DNA of 64,000 bases from Mimachlamys varia (lineage: Eukaryota > Mollusca > Bivalvia > Pectinida > Pectinidae), in assembly GCA_947623455.1 (NCBI GenBank), contig OX392535.1, positions 36,294,688-36,358,687 of the forward strand. The letters run 5' to 3'. The notes under the pieces were generated by a model. The model saw nothing but the letters and a program-made list of their open reading frames with translations, had not been told where the DNA came from and ran no database searches. A program made the position numbers and the translations under genes. Below are positions 48,375 through 59,430 of this stretch, one piece after another; positions within the stretch are counted from its first letter, which is position 1; each line of letters opens with the position of its first letter.

Positions 48375-49800
48375 CGGATAGCTTAGAAATAACAAGAAAT
48401 TTTTAATAAATCTGCAATAAGTCGCAGAATATAAAGGTATCATTTTAGGCAGGGTCGGAAAACAGTTTATCATTAGAACAACTACCAATGGAAAATTGTC
48501 TGTTTCTTGTCACAGTAAAATCTGTTCAAAAACCTACATAGGTTTGATAGTTTTTATTGGTTGGTATTTTCACTAAAAACCGTATACTTAAAATATGGTG
48601 GTGCGTGTGTTCATGTGTCTTTGTATAAAGAAAAGCAAATATGCTAGTCTAAAGGCATTAATCATTGAAAGTATAACCTTTTTGGTTTCATAAGACTTTT
48701 CTTTTTGTTTGATTGGCAGATGCTCAATATGTCCCCATTACAACACCCAAGCAGGCGACGTGGCCTTATACATATACTCGCTTAGAATACTCTGTAAGTG
48801 GTAAAACATCTATAGAGTTTTCAGTTCAGGCCTGTGATGACGCCCACATCGCGCTGATGGGCCAGACGGGTGAGACAGGAAAATTGTACGAGATTGTCAT
48901 TGGAGGATGGTATAATACCAAATCCTTGATCCGATTAAGAAAAAATGGGCCAATCGTATACCTGAGAAACACAAAGGATTTATTGAATTGCCATCAGTTC
49001 AATAAGTTCAAGATCTCATGGAGTGGAGGGTTGATTAAGGTATCTTCTTTTAAAAGCAACGCATGGATAGGATTCCTTTCGTATCAAGACAAGTCTCCAC
49101 TGGAAGTACGATTTGTTGGAGTCACCACCGGTTTATGGACGACCGGACAATGGAAAATTCCCCAAGGTATCGTGAAGTCGGAGAAGCCTTTCATTATAAC
49201 ACAGATTGTGCACCATAATTTTGTTTCAATATGTATTTTTGAATAATGTTGCAGTATGTAACAATTAAAGTTTGTGTAGCCAATGATTGAATATGTCCTA
49301 CTAAAAATTCCGACTCCTACAATGTATGAACTATGTAAGGTTTAATGGTGACAGCGGATCCGTGATGCAAATATTTGTTTTCATATTTTATTTCTCTTAA
49401 ATTTATTGGATGTAAAAAAACAACACATATATTTGATAATGTTTGATAAAAGAAACCACCGAACAAAAAGATGATTAATAAATTCGAACATTTTCATAAG
49501 TACAATTTAGCCTGAAAACGAATGTGTTACTATTCGAAAATAAGGTGTGGTGTATAATGTTTAGCTATGGACATTGAATAATTAATATATTTGATGCTTT
49601 GAAAGAACATTTAGAGACTGGGAGTTTCGTTTTAAGCATATTCGAATATTCAATATTAACCCCGGTATGTTCGATGATGGCAGTATTTCTTTAAAGTATC
49701 TCGAACTAAAAAGGGTAAATAAAGATTTCTATTCATATGTGTATATGCGATTTCAACATCCTGATACTTCTTATGTCAATTCATAAGGGTATATACTTTA
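48375..49800 (+). repeat. Tandem duplication unit 1 of the FAMeT exon
   Basis: The unit, about 1.43-1.45 kb, runs from about 48375 (AGAAATAACAAGAA) through the terminal exon to about 49800. Units 2 and 3 start near 49815 and 51255. Homology covers the intron part before the exon (about 340 bp), the exon, and roughly 550 bp after it. The third unit loses similarity near 52185. Confidence 0.8.
48720..49246 (+). CDS. FAMeT gene, alternative terminal exon 1
   Basis: A 527-nt exon after acceptor TTGGCAG, entering in phase 1 (AT completes the G from exon 2 to give Asp), ending TAA. Joined to exons 1-2 it gives a 202-residue secreted protein. The domain is the FAMeT type: EFSVQACDDAHIALMGQTGE, YEIVIGGWYNTKS, NKFKISWSGG, VGVTTGLWTTGQWKI. 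Known members were named for a farnesoic acid methyltransferase of crustaceans, but the fold lacks an S-adenosylmethionine site and most molluscan members are secreted or lectin-associated; a methyltransferase activity is not implied. Cysteines at about residues 66, 118 and 199 are kept in all three copies. ATTAAA (49264-49269) is a poly(A) signal. Ligand unknown. Confidence 0.8.
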
Positions 49801-50164
49801 CAGGCGGCTGATGATAAATTAGAAATAACAAGAATTCCTTTGTAAATAAATCTGTAATAAGTCGCAGAATAATTATAAAGGTATCATTTTAGGCAGTGTC
49901 GGAAAGCAGTTTATCATTAGAACAACTACCAATGGAAAATGGTCTTTTTCTTGTCACAGTAAAACCTGTTCAAAAACCTACATGGGTTTGATAGTTTTTA
50001 TTGGATGTTCTTTTGACTAAAAAACGTTTACTGAAAATATGGTGGTGCGTATGTTCATGTATCTTTGTGTAAAGACAAGCAGATATGCTAGTCTAAAGGC
50101 GTTAATCATTGAAAGTATAATCTTTTTGGTTTCATAAGACTTTTCTTTTTTGTTTTATTGGCAG
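49247..50164 (+). other. Spacer between terminal exons 1 and 2
   Basis: Contains the 3' flank of exon 1 and, from about 49815, the intron-side part of unit 2. A stretch near 49885-49990 is open in one frame and conserved among the three units (see findings). No independent promoter or signal-peptide exon was found here, so exon 2 must use the leader at 34411 or an unseen one. Confidence 0.6.
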
Positions 50165-50691
50165 ATGTTCAATATGTCAACATTACAACACCAAAGCAGA
50201 CGAAATGGCCTTATAAATATACTCGCTTAGGATACTCTGTAAGTGGTAAAACATCTATAGAGTTTTCAGTTCAGGCCTGTAATGACGCCCACATCGCACT
50301 GATGGGCCAGACGGGTGAGACAGGAAAATTGTACGAGATTGTCATTGGAGGATGGGGTAATACCAAATCCGCGATCCGATTGGGAAAGTCTGGGTCAATC
50401 GTGTACTGGAGAAACACAAAGGATTTATTGAATTGCCATCAGTTCAATAAGTTCAATATCTCATGGAACGGAGGGTTGATTAAGTTATCTTCTTATAAAA
50501 GCAACGCATGGATAGTATTCCTTACGTTTAAAGACAAGTCTCCACTGGAAGTACGATTTGTTGGAGTCACCACCGGTATATGGGCGACCGGAAAATGGAA
50601 AATTCCCAAAGGTATCGTGAAGTCGGAGAAGCCTTTTACTATAACACAGATTGTGCACAATGATTTTGTTTCAATATGTATTTTTGAATAA
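50165..50691 (+). CDS. FAMeT gene, alternative terminal exon 2
   Basis: 527 nt, acceptor TTGGCAG, phase 1, ending TAA, like exon 1. The domain core is kept (EFSVQACNDAHIALMGQTGE, YEIVIGGWGNTKS, GGLIKLSSYKSNAWIVF). It is the most diverged of the three, with about 28 of 176 residues different from copy 1 by eye, many near the N-terminus (NITTPKQTKWPYKYTRL) and in putative loops. The spliced product would also be 202 residues. ATTAAA at 50709-50714. No frame damage. Confidence 0.8.
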
Positions 50692-51598
50692 TGTTGCAGT
50701 ATGTAACAATTAAAGTTTGTGTAGCCAATGATTGAATATGTCCTACTAAAAATTCCGACTCCTACAATGTATGAACTATATAAGGTTTAAGGGTGACAGC
50801 GAATCCGTGATGCAAATATTTGTTTTCATATTCTTTTTCTCTTAAGTTTATTGGATGTAAAAAAAACCCATATATTTGATTATTTTTGATAATAGAAACC
50901 GAACAAAAACGATGATTAATAAATTCGAACATTTTCATATGTACAATTTAGCCTGAAAACGAATGTGTTACTATTCGACAAAAAAGGCGTGGTGTACAAT
51001 GTTTAGCTATGGACATTGAATGATATATTTGATGCTTTAAAAAACCATGTAGAGACAGGGGGATTTGATTTAAGCATATTCGAATATTCAATATTAACTC
51101 CGGTAAGTTCGATGATGGCAGCATTTCTTTAATGTATCTCGAGCTAACATGGGTAAATAAAGATTTATTTTCATATGTGTATATGCGATTTCAACATCCT
51201 GATACTTCTTATGTCAATTCACAAGGGTATATACTTTACAGGCGGCTGATGATAGATTAGAAATAACAAGAATTCCTTTCTTAATAAATCTGCAATAAGT
51301 CCCAGAATATAAAGGTATCATTTTAAACAGCGATGGAAAACAGTTTATCATTAGAACAATTACCAATGGAAAATGGTCTGTTTCTTGTCACAGTAAAACC
51401 TGTTCAAAAACCTACATGGGTTTGATAGTTTCTATCGGTTTGGAATTTGACTAAAACTCGTATACTGAAAATATGGTGGTGCGTGTGTTCATGTATCTTT
51501 GTGTAAAGACAAACAAATATGCTAGTCTAAAGGCGTTAATCATTGAAAGAATAATCTTTTTGGTTTCATAAGACTTTTCTTTCTTGTTTTATTGGCAG
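50692..51598 (+). other. Spacer between terminal exons 2 and 3
   Basis: Closely parallels 49247-50164, with a few percent difference and small indels. No separate leader exon was seen. Confidence 0.6.
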
Positions 51599-52125
51599 AT
51601 GTTCAAAATGTCCACATTACAACACCTAAGCAGGCAGAATGGTCTTATACATATACTCGCTTAGAATACTCTGTAAGTGGTAAAACATCTATAGAGTTTT
51701 CAGTTCAGGCCTGTAATGACGCCCACATCGCACTGATGAGCCAGACGGGTGAGACAGGAAAATTGTACGAGATTGTCATTGGAGGATGGTATAATACCAA
51801 ATCCGCGATCCGATTTAGAAAAAATGGGTCAATCGTGTCCTGGAGAAACACAAAGGATTTATTGAATTGCCATCAGTTCAATAAGTTCAAGATCTCATGG
51901 AGTGGAGGGTTGATTAAGTTATCTTCTTATAAAAGCAACGCATGGAGAGTATTCCTTTCGTATCAAGACAAGTCTCCACTGGAAGTACGAATTGTTGGAG
52001 TCACCACCGGTTTATGGGCGACCGGAAAATGGAAAATTCCCAAAGGTATCGTGAAGTCGGAGAAGCCTTTCACTATAACACAGATTGTGCAACATGATTT
52101 TGTTTCAATATGTATTTTTGAATAA
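51599..52125 (+). CDS. FAMeT gene, alternative terminal exon 3
   Basis: 527 nt, acceptor TTGGCAG, phase 1, ending TAA. The domain reads HITTPKQAEWSYTYTRLEYS, ACNDAHIALMSQTGE, GGWYNTKSAIRFRKNGS and VGVTTGLWATGKWKI. My codon count against copy 2 is 25 amino-acid-changing to 5 silent changes, and against copy 1 it is 26 to 5. The nearby poly(A) signal seen in copies 1 and 2 is changed to ATTTAA here, so this copy probably uses AATAAA at 52436. The minus-strand frame 51963-52199 is a shadow. Confidence 0.8.
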
Positions 52126-52310
52126 TGTTGCAGTATGTAACAATTTAAGTCTGTGTGACCAATTCTCAAATATGTCCTCCTAAAAACTTTACTGAACAAA
52201 ATTGGAATGCTGCATGCTGAAAATTTGTTCTAGTATTTATTCAGATGTAATTGCTTCTAGTCTAGAATATAAGATATTTGTATATTTCATATCACTCTTT
52301 TCCCTATTAT

Positions 52311-52445
52311 CAGATTTCTATTTTTGGCTTGATTGACAGATGGAAAATGAACTAGAAGAGGAAATCAAGCCAACGCTGTGAGGCGGGTATATTATGGACG
52401 TTTCCCTTTGTCTCGTGACCTGGATAATGCTCTTTAATAAAAGAA
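52311..52445 (+). other. Conserved gene-end module, copy 2, with poly(A) signal
   Basis: Matches 14356-14495: acceptor-like TTGACAG (ending about 52340), 13 codons reading MENELEEEIKPTL then TGA in phase 0, and AATAAA (52436-52441). Lying 185 bp after terminal exon 3, it may be its 3' untranslated region or an old last exon. In phase 1, used by the FAMeT introns, it would stop after three codons. Confidence 0.5.
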
Positions 52446-52639
52446 GATGCATTTTGCTGCTATTTTGGTCTTTATTTTTCTTCTTCCGGATGTCGTTACT
52501 TGCGTCCAGATATGTACCTTCGTTTTATAGTTTGTCCCCAGCCTAGCACTGGACCAAAATATGACAGACTTAAAATAACATCAGATGACGTTTTATTCAG
52601 TCAATAACCATTTGAATACTTATGTGTTAAAACAATCAG

Positions 52640-52890
52640 ATAATACCAAAGCGTCGACAAAACCACAAACCGAACTCAAAATCGACCAAACCAGAGGCAA
52701 AATAGGAACAAAAGAAAGATTTATATGGACACTCTCGTACAAGCATAAGAGAATAAGACCAGGTGTTCCGGAGAAGTAGGCCTCTTCCGCTTCAGTGACG
52801 ATACCCGCCATGTAAAGTTTTGTCACATCCAAGTAAACATCAAGTTCTCAAAACAAGAACCGAGTATCATTGTAAACCACAACAAGTAAA
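52640..52890 (-). mobile_element. Penelope-like RT element, 3' tail copy 3
   Basis: The reverse complement shares ACTCGGTTCTTG, GGATGTGACAAAA, CTTATTCTCTTATGCTTGTA and GATTTTGAGTTCGG with 44260-44470. 5'-truncated. The frames at 52585-52779 and 52620-52832 are by-products. Confidence 0.75.
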
Positions 52891-54085
52891 AACACCAATC
52901 AGCATATGAATATTAACTAGAAATGTCGCTTTCGGGCTTGTATGGGAAAATAAACAAATAACAGCATCGATACAGAGATGTATATGCCAAGAACAAGTAC
53001 CAAATGACCGATGGAAAAGACAAACAACGCTACTGTGATTGTTGATCGCATGGCCTCGGTATTTCGACAAAGTTACTTGCATTCCTATTTTTTGCAATAA
53101 ATTACCATTTCAATAACACAATTGACCTTTGGTTACAATGTACCATGTATGCAATATGTCTATAATTACAATGTAGCCATTTCAGTAATGCCGTAGGTCT
53201 TTGATTGCAATGCATCGTGCATTTTTGCACAAAATGTCTTTAGATTCCGTAGTAATTAGCCATTTCAGCAATTTAGTTGAGTTATGATCTTTGAACAGTG
53301 AACCCATGAACTCGGAAGTTATCAGAAGTGCAGTTTGCAGAAATACCTACACTAAAATACCTACACTATCCCAACGTATACACACTGAGGGTACAAAATA
53401 AGTACTGTGTTTTAGATAACCAAAATTTTGTTTTTGTGTACACAATTGTGTATCGCGATCTCCATAAACAGTTTAACATACTGCCCAGACAAAATAATTC
53501 CGAAAATATTGCACTAACATCACACAAATTTAGAATATGCAAAATTATAAAATGCATTCAAGAAAAAGTTCTAATTGCTATAGAGAACATATCAGAAATC
53601 CTCCATCCTGACCCTGGTAGTGGCAAATGATGCTTGGGTAGAGTTTACAATGACACTGTGAGAGACAGTTGGCATGCCATTTGCGTACACTTTTGAATGT
53701 TCGAACACTTTTGTCTTTTGCCATTGAAGTTTCCTTTGACCTTGCATTTAAAGCATTACACATCATATGTAGATGATTGAGGTATACTGCAAGTTTCATA
53801 AAAAATATCAACCATGATAAAAAGTGACAGACCATTTAGAGTGGCAGCAAATTTCAGTGACCGGTGACTCTAACATGTAACCTCTGAACCTATGACTTTA
53901 AAACTTTGTCAAAAGAGTAGCTTTGACGAATGCAAACAAACTCTCATTATACCTGTATACCTCATGTATACACAAGATTATTGGTTCCTTATTTCCGAGA
54001 TAATTAGCCAATTCAATAACGCGATGTACCGTCTTCAAAAGGAAAGGCAAAAACTCTACTAAAATTTGAATGAACTTCATGGCGT
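52891..54085. other. No gene recognised
   Basis: A recurring AATTAGCCATTTCA-type text at intervals (53100-53280, 53995) and a stretch shared with 18700-18880 suggest an old decayed repeat. The 100-codon frame at 53328-53630 has no motif. Confidence 0.5.
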
Positions 54086-57000
54086 TCTGGCCCCGCTTTC
54101 ACGAAACTTCTTAACTCCGTTCTCAATGCTTGCTTAACTTTAAGCATATGCTTAACTTTTGGCTTTCTTCAAATTCTCAATTCTCAATTCTTAGATTTTT
54201 AGTTGAAAATGGGCCAATATTTGAGAACCGTCCATAGCATGCTTAACTCTCATTCTTAAATATGGCGGACATAAATCGAGCGCTTCATCGTCAGCTTCAG
54301 AGAACCGTGTGCAAGTCAAATACATTTTATTAATGTTTCAATAGTGTATATTTTACATACGTTCATGGTTAGACTACTTAAGTATCCCTGTGGATCACTC
54401 AAAGGTTTTTAGAAGCCGGTCCTCACTGTTTTCATCTCGCAAAAGGCAAAACGAAGGTATTCGTCACAGGAAAGTAGACCTATTCGGTCTTCGTCATGCA
54501 TTTCAAACAAACTCCGGTCGCTACTGTCCAAATTGGACACAGAATGTCGATGTTTGTTGTTGTCGCCAACAGTAAATATTTGCAATTCAACCGGAAAAAA
54601 ACCTGTTGAATAAGACTCATAATGATTAACCGTAGTGCCCCTATATATTCCATGCATTCGCAGTTTCGTCAACACATACTTTCTAGAACGTCGGCCCCCT
54701 ATCAGCGATCTCAATCTATTCGTAATACTAAATGTTGTATGTACTCCATGTGTCCGTCTCGCTACCATCCGCCACGAGCCAGCTTCATCAAATTCTTACA
54801 CCTCTCTCTGAGATAGGCCTATTTACAAAACGTTACACATAATTATTAATAACAAAAAAAAGTGTTACCAACACTTATAAATACGTAATTCTCTATTTCA
54901 TACTATGCCTCCTCAAACATGCAAAATATTCTATTAGGCCTACTGTATTAATAAAAAGTCAATGATGGGGAACATATTCCAGGAAGTGTTTAATTATACA
55001 TTATATTAGTATACAGGTTGTTGTTGTGCTGGGTCATATTCATGAACCATATAAGTTTATATTGTATTCTGATACATGAACATGGTGACAGGCACATTAC
55101 TGGAAAAAGAAAATGTGTTCAACATTTTTTTAACAAAATCAAAATCTTTTGTCAACCTGAAGACATTATCTCCTTAAAAACTTCCTTCACAGTTAAAAAA
55201 TCTAGCAAAGCTTGAAATTGTTTAAACTCTGACAATCAATGTTTAATCACATGTTTTAGTTTTAGTTTTTTAGTTTTCTTATCAGGGAAAGAGGATGGAT
55301 AGTATATTTTATCATTATAGTTCAACAAATATACTGTCATAATCTATTGGTGTGCGCTGTATAATTTTATATACATAATCTAGCTTAGGAGACCATGTTT
55401 TTTTGTTTTTTTTTAATACAAATTCTCATGTTTATAAGGCAGATTGTATCGGTCAGTATTTATTTCCTTAACAGTGCAAATGATTACACTTACTTGTGTA
55501 AAGTCAAATCTTCCCTTGTTTATGGTACATTCATGTTCAGGAATTCATATCAAAGGCTACATGATATGATCAGGGGTTTTTTTTGGAATAAAAATAACAC
55601 AAACAAAATCTCCATACCCAAACTCAAAAGTACCAGTATCCTGGAAAGTTTAATTATCTCAGATTCTGACACTACCTGGCCAGTAATGTATACAACAATA
55701 TCCACTGATACATGTCTTCTAGTCACATGTATCAGTGGTGACAACAGATGCTTGAGATTTGAAAGACTGGAAGGTTCCTGATAATCTGTCTGGGGGCACA
55801 TACCTGAAAGTACAAGAAATCAATTCAAATGTCAATAGAACAAATTAACAGTTCAATTGTCTACTAATCATACTTAAAATTATGAATTTATCATGTCAAT
55901 TGCATTATTTTTAGACTATCATTACAATAGATGAATCCATTGATACATATAATATTAAAATAAGAAGTTGATGACACAATGGTATACCCAATAGTACAAA
56001 TATAGTGCTCCACTATACATGTGATACATGTACATGATGTACCTGACATATCAAACAGATTCTAACTGGCCATGGTGTCACACTTCCATTCTGTAATGCG
56101 ACTGTATTCGACTTGTGCCCAAGTATTTAGGATGCATGTGCCCACTTATTTAGCAGGGACTGTGCATTTATATATGACATGTTGGAAAAGTATGTGTAAG
56201 TAGGAAACAATATTCTTTTAACAAATATTTCATAAATGGTTAATATGGGTCATATTAGTTTTATTTTCTTCTTTGAAAATTGCCTGAAGAAGTTAAGAGT
56301 ATATGTATGGTTATCTGAAACTGGAAATAGTGTTTGTTTGGTCTTATCCTACATATTATAATGTCATTGGCCTTTATTTAGTTTCCCTCAGCCCTCTGAA
56401 CAGGGGGTTATTTTTCCAATGATGCATGTACATGTAGAATAATAATATATTTAGATTTTTTTTATATAATCTTTTGTCTTTGAGTGATAAATAATGTTAA
56501 TGGTATTTATTTACTATTCATAAAATATATTTATAGATTTGCTTTTCAAGTTCAAGGGACATGTTCACTTTGTGTCACTCTGAAATTTTCTGAGTTACAA
56601 GGCATACTATTGATTGCATGCAGTTCCCATACTGTCAAGCGGCAATGTACATGTATCATAAACATAATAAAATAATTTACTAGCATCATGATTGGGTTGG
56701 TCTAAATAAAATTAACTGTAACCGAGGGAGATACATATATAATTTGAATTTGGATTTAAATCTATTTTTGATTTAATATATACAAATATACAAATCATAC
56801 CACAAGTCCATTCCTATGGCAATAATTGTATGCATACAAATTTCTGTGTAGTAACTTGGTTTGCAACATATTATACGTTGATATCTGTTATTTTTCATTC
56901 TTAGCATACTTCCATACTAATATTGTTAGGCCTACATTGAGGTATAGAAAAAAATATTCTCTGTGTGTTGGCACTATTTCAGTCTGTAGATCAGGACACA

Positions 57001-57756
57001 TTCGGGTAGTCTCGTCATAGTGTTATTCACTCATTGTTATAATGAATCGGCGTTACTAACTTAGTAGACACAATAACTTAGTAAGCATAACGAATAAACG
57101 ACGGGTTCGAAAACGACAGGCTTATTCGTCGTCGTAACATGGATACAAACGGCAAGCACGACGCCATACCGGCATTTTCGATAAAAATCCCCCCCTCAAT
57201 GGTCATAAAAGCTTTTATGACAATTAAGGGGGGGGGGCATTTTTATCGAAAATTGATCTTAACACCCCACCCCCCCCCCCCCCCCCCCCCAAACGTGTAA
57301 AATTACTCTAAACATCCAATTTTAGGTCAAAACCTAGCTGTAACAAATTCCCAGGTCCCTGTGTCAATGTAATGCTTGTCAGGTGATGTTACCCCTCTAT
57401 CCCGGTGAATCAAACACATGCCGCATCATCTTGCTTCGCTTTCCGTCTTTTCACAAGCAGGTAAGCGGACATTATATATAGCTCACTCACCTTCAACACA
57501 GATATGTCTCTAACCAAAAATCATCGTACAAGCTTCCCCGTAGTTTTGAAACAAACTTTGTTTCATTCACAAAAGAGTTCCACGCGAGGCCGCTTAGGTC
57601 GCGAGAAATGCGTTCTTAGCTGAGAACGTTCTCTAATATCTGAGAACGTGTTCGTGAAAGCCAATTTTGAGAACTTCTCAGCTAAGTATGTACTTAGTCT
57701 GAGAATTGAAAATTGAGAATTAAGAATTGAGAAGTTTAGTGAAAGCGGGGCCTGGA
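54086..57756. mobile_element. Candidate long element with GGCCCCGCTTTCAC ends
   Basis: TGGCCCCGCTTTCACGAAAC (54090) and, on the other strand at the right end (57751), AGGCCCCGCTTTCACTAAAC are facing inverted repeats; both continue with AACTTCTYAA and AATTCTCAATT-type text. Terminal GGGCC/GGCCC motifs occur in PIF/Harbinger-type elements, but no nuclease was recognised inside. The minus-strand frame 54409-54768 and frames to 57020 have no motif I know. The two ends could also belong to two separate MITEs. Confidence 0.35.
57176..57253. repeat. Near-perfect palindrome without loop
   Basis: TTTTCGATAAAAATCCCCCC (57176) is mirrored by GGGGGGCATTTTTATCGAAA (ending 57253), meeting at AAAGCTTTT. 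The stem is about 38 bases. A C run of about 20 follows at 57271. The flanks (to 57370) match the family seen at 1030-1320 and 24780-24990. Confidence 0.75.
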
Positions 57757-57842
57757 AGGCTCAAGTTCATTTGAGATTGCAAATGTGTGCAAAATGTTAT
57801 GAAATTCGAAGTTTTAGACAGACAGAAACATAGACAGACACA

Positions 57843-57857
57843 ATGACATTCATACAG

Positions 57858-57900
<43 letters not shown>

Positions 57901-58105
57901 AACAGATGTACAGACACACACACAGACACACAAACAGATATACAGACACACACTAAGATAAACACAGACAGACGGACACATGGACAGACGGACACAAGGA
58001 CAGACAAGCAGACCCACCAACATGTACAGACAAACAGAAATAGAGAGACAGAAAGACAGAAAGACAGATACACACAAAGACAGACACACAGACAGACAGT
58101 ATAAT
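57843..58105. repeat. CA and ACAG/ACGG microsatellite block
   Basis: A (CA)n run at about 57860-57896 is followed by mixed ACAG, ACGG and ACACAG units. The cysteine/valine-rich minus-strand frames 57720-58116 are translations of this block and not genes. Confidence 0.9.
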
Positions 58106-58139
58106 ACTATTAACATATTACAAATATATACTTTTTTAT

Positions 58140-58740
58140 ATGTTCACACATGGGCTTGAAAACAGATTTTTTAACCAATAACTATACTTGAGCATGTGCC
58201 AAATTTGTATGACGTCAACAAAAATACATGTGAGCGGAGCTATGCAAATTATTCGGGTTCGACACAATTGTGTGACGTCACAAACAGCTTATGGAATTGA
58301 CATGCTGTTACTATTATTGAACAGTTCTCACGTTTATTAGTTTTGAGATGACATTTTTGTCCGCAAATAGGACTTTTATAAACGGAAAATACTGTAAATG
58401 TAAAAATTAACCTTATATTTTGTTTAGTTTTTTACCCAGTGCTCCATCGGATTTTTGATGTCATAAACTAAACAAAATAAAAAGATTAATTTTTAAGTAA
58501 ATTTATACTTGAAAACGGGACAAAAGTATATCGATGACAATACATGTGGATGGAGGTTTGCAATTACCCGGTTCGAGACACTAACTATATGACGCCATGG
58601 ACCTTAACGTTCCTCTGACTATAAAGAATAATTATTGGTTATTGCAAAGTGTTTTAAAGATGTAAACGTAGTTTTTCATGTCCATTTACCTTGTAAGATT
58701 GTCAATAAACAAATTGGGTATCCCTTCATCCCAGCATGCA
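58140..58740. repeat. Inverted-arm repeat rich in TGACGTC, copy 2
   Basis: Matches 21690-22015 (ATGACGTCAACAAAAATACA, GTGTGACGTCAC, CTCACGTTTATTAG) and, inverted, its right arm, then 21540-21600 (CTTGTAAGAT, ACAAATTGGGTATCCCTTCA). The copy is shorter than the first. Confidence 0.65.
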
Positions 58741-59205
58741 ACCAGTAAAATCATTACCCTAGGCCTTTCGATCAATGAGAAGGAATTTTAACACAGTTGG
58801 CTTTGAAAATGGGTAAACCGACTTCGAAGCATGGTAATGGTCAAATATTAGTACCTCGAGCTTTTCAGTTGTTAGGAAATCCAAACAGTTTATCTTTTTA
58901 ATTATAAGTACCCCATGTCTTAACCCTTTAGTCATTGGGAAGTTGATTGAAAGAGTTCAATATTTGATTCATATGACATTGAAAGCAGATTAAGGTCATT
59001 TATTCGATGGAATTTGGTAGCCCCTTTTCCTTATACTTAATTATCGGTTATCAATGATCAGTATTGTGCTCCTTTTAGTAACCTATAAGAAGTTGTTTGA
59101 AATAGATTTAAAACATTTGATCCCGATTGCCTTGAAATTAAGGCCTAGGTAATCCATTCTAAAAGAACAATATAGCTCTTAATCCCAACATGAAAGTGGC
59201 TTAAT
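58741..59205. other. No gene recognised
   Basis: AT-rich, with pieces reading GTACCTCGAGCTTTT that resemble the following 76-bp repeat. Nothing else identified. Confidence 0.45.
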
Positions 59206-59430
59206 ATTAGTACCCTGAGCTTTTTGGTTACTGTGGAAAATTGCTGAAATAATGCAAACACATTCACCTCTGTAGGAGAAAAATTAGTACCCTGAGCTTT
59301 TTGGTTACTGTGAAGAAATTGCTGAAATAATTTAAACATATTGACCTCTGTTGGAGAAAAATCAGTACCCAGAGCTTTTTGGTTACTGTGAAGAAATTGC
59401 TGGAGGATTGTTAACACATTTGAACGCTGA
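59206..59430 (+). repeat. Tandem repeat, 76-bp unit, 3 copies
   Basis: AGTACCC(T/A)GAGCTTTTTGG recurs at about 59209, 59287 and 59364, each followed by TTACTGTG(A/G)A, ATTGCTG and CACCTCTGT/GACCTCTGT. The 131-codon minus-strand frame across it is a by-product. Confidence 0.85.

Noticed and set aside
48720..52125. Calling the FAMeT exons a methyltransferase of the juvenile-hormone pathway
   Set aside because: The name is historical; no S-adenosylmethionine-binding motif is visible, and a signal peptide argues for secretion.
52341..52382. Reading the gene-end module as the true last exon of the FAMeT gene
   Set aside because: In the phase used by all other introns of the gene it stops after three codons, and the FAMeT exons already have stops. 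Kept only as a conserved module.
57720..58116. Cysteine/valine/serine-rich minus-strand frames resembling a Cys-rich protein
   Set aside because: They come entirely from the CA/ACAG microsatellite block.
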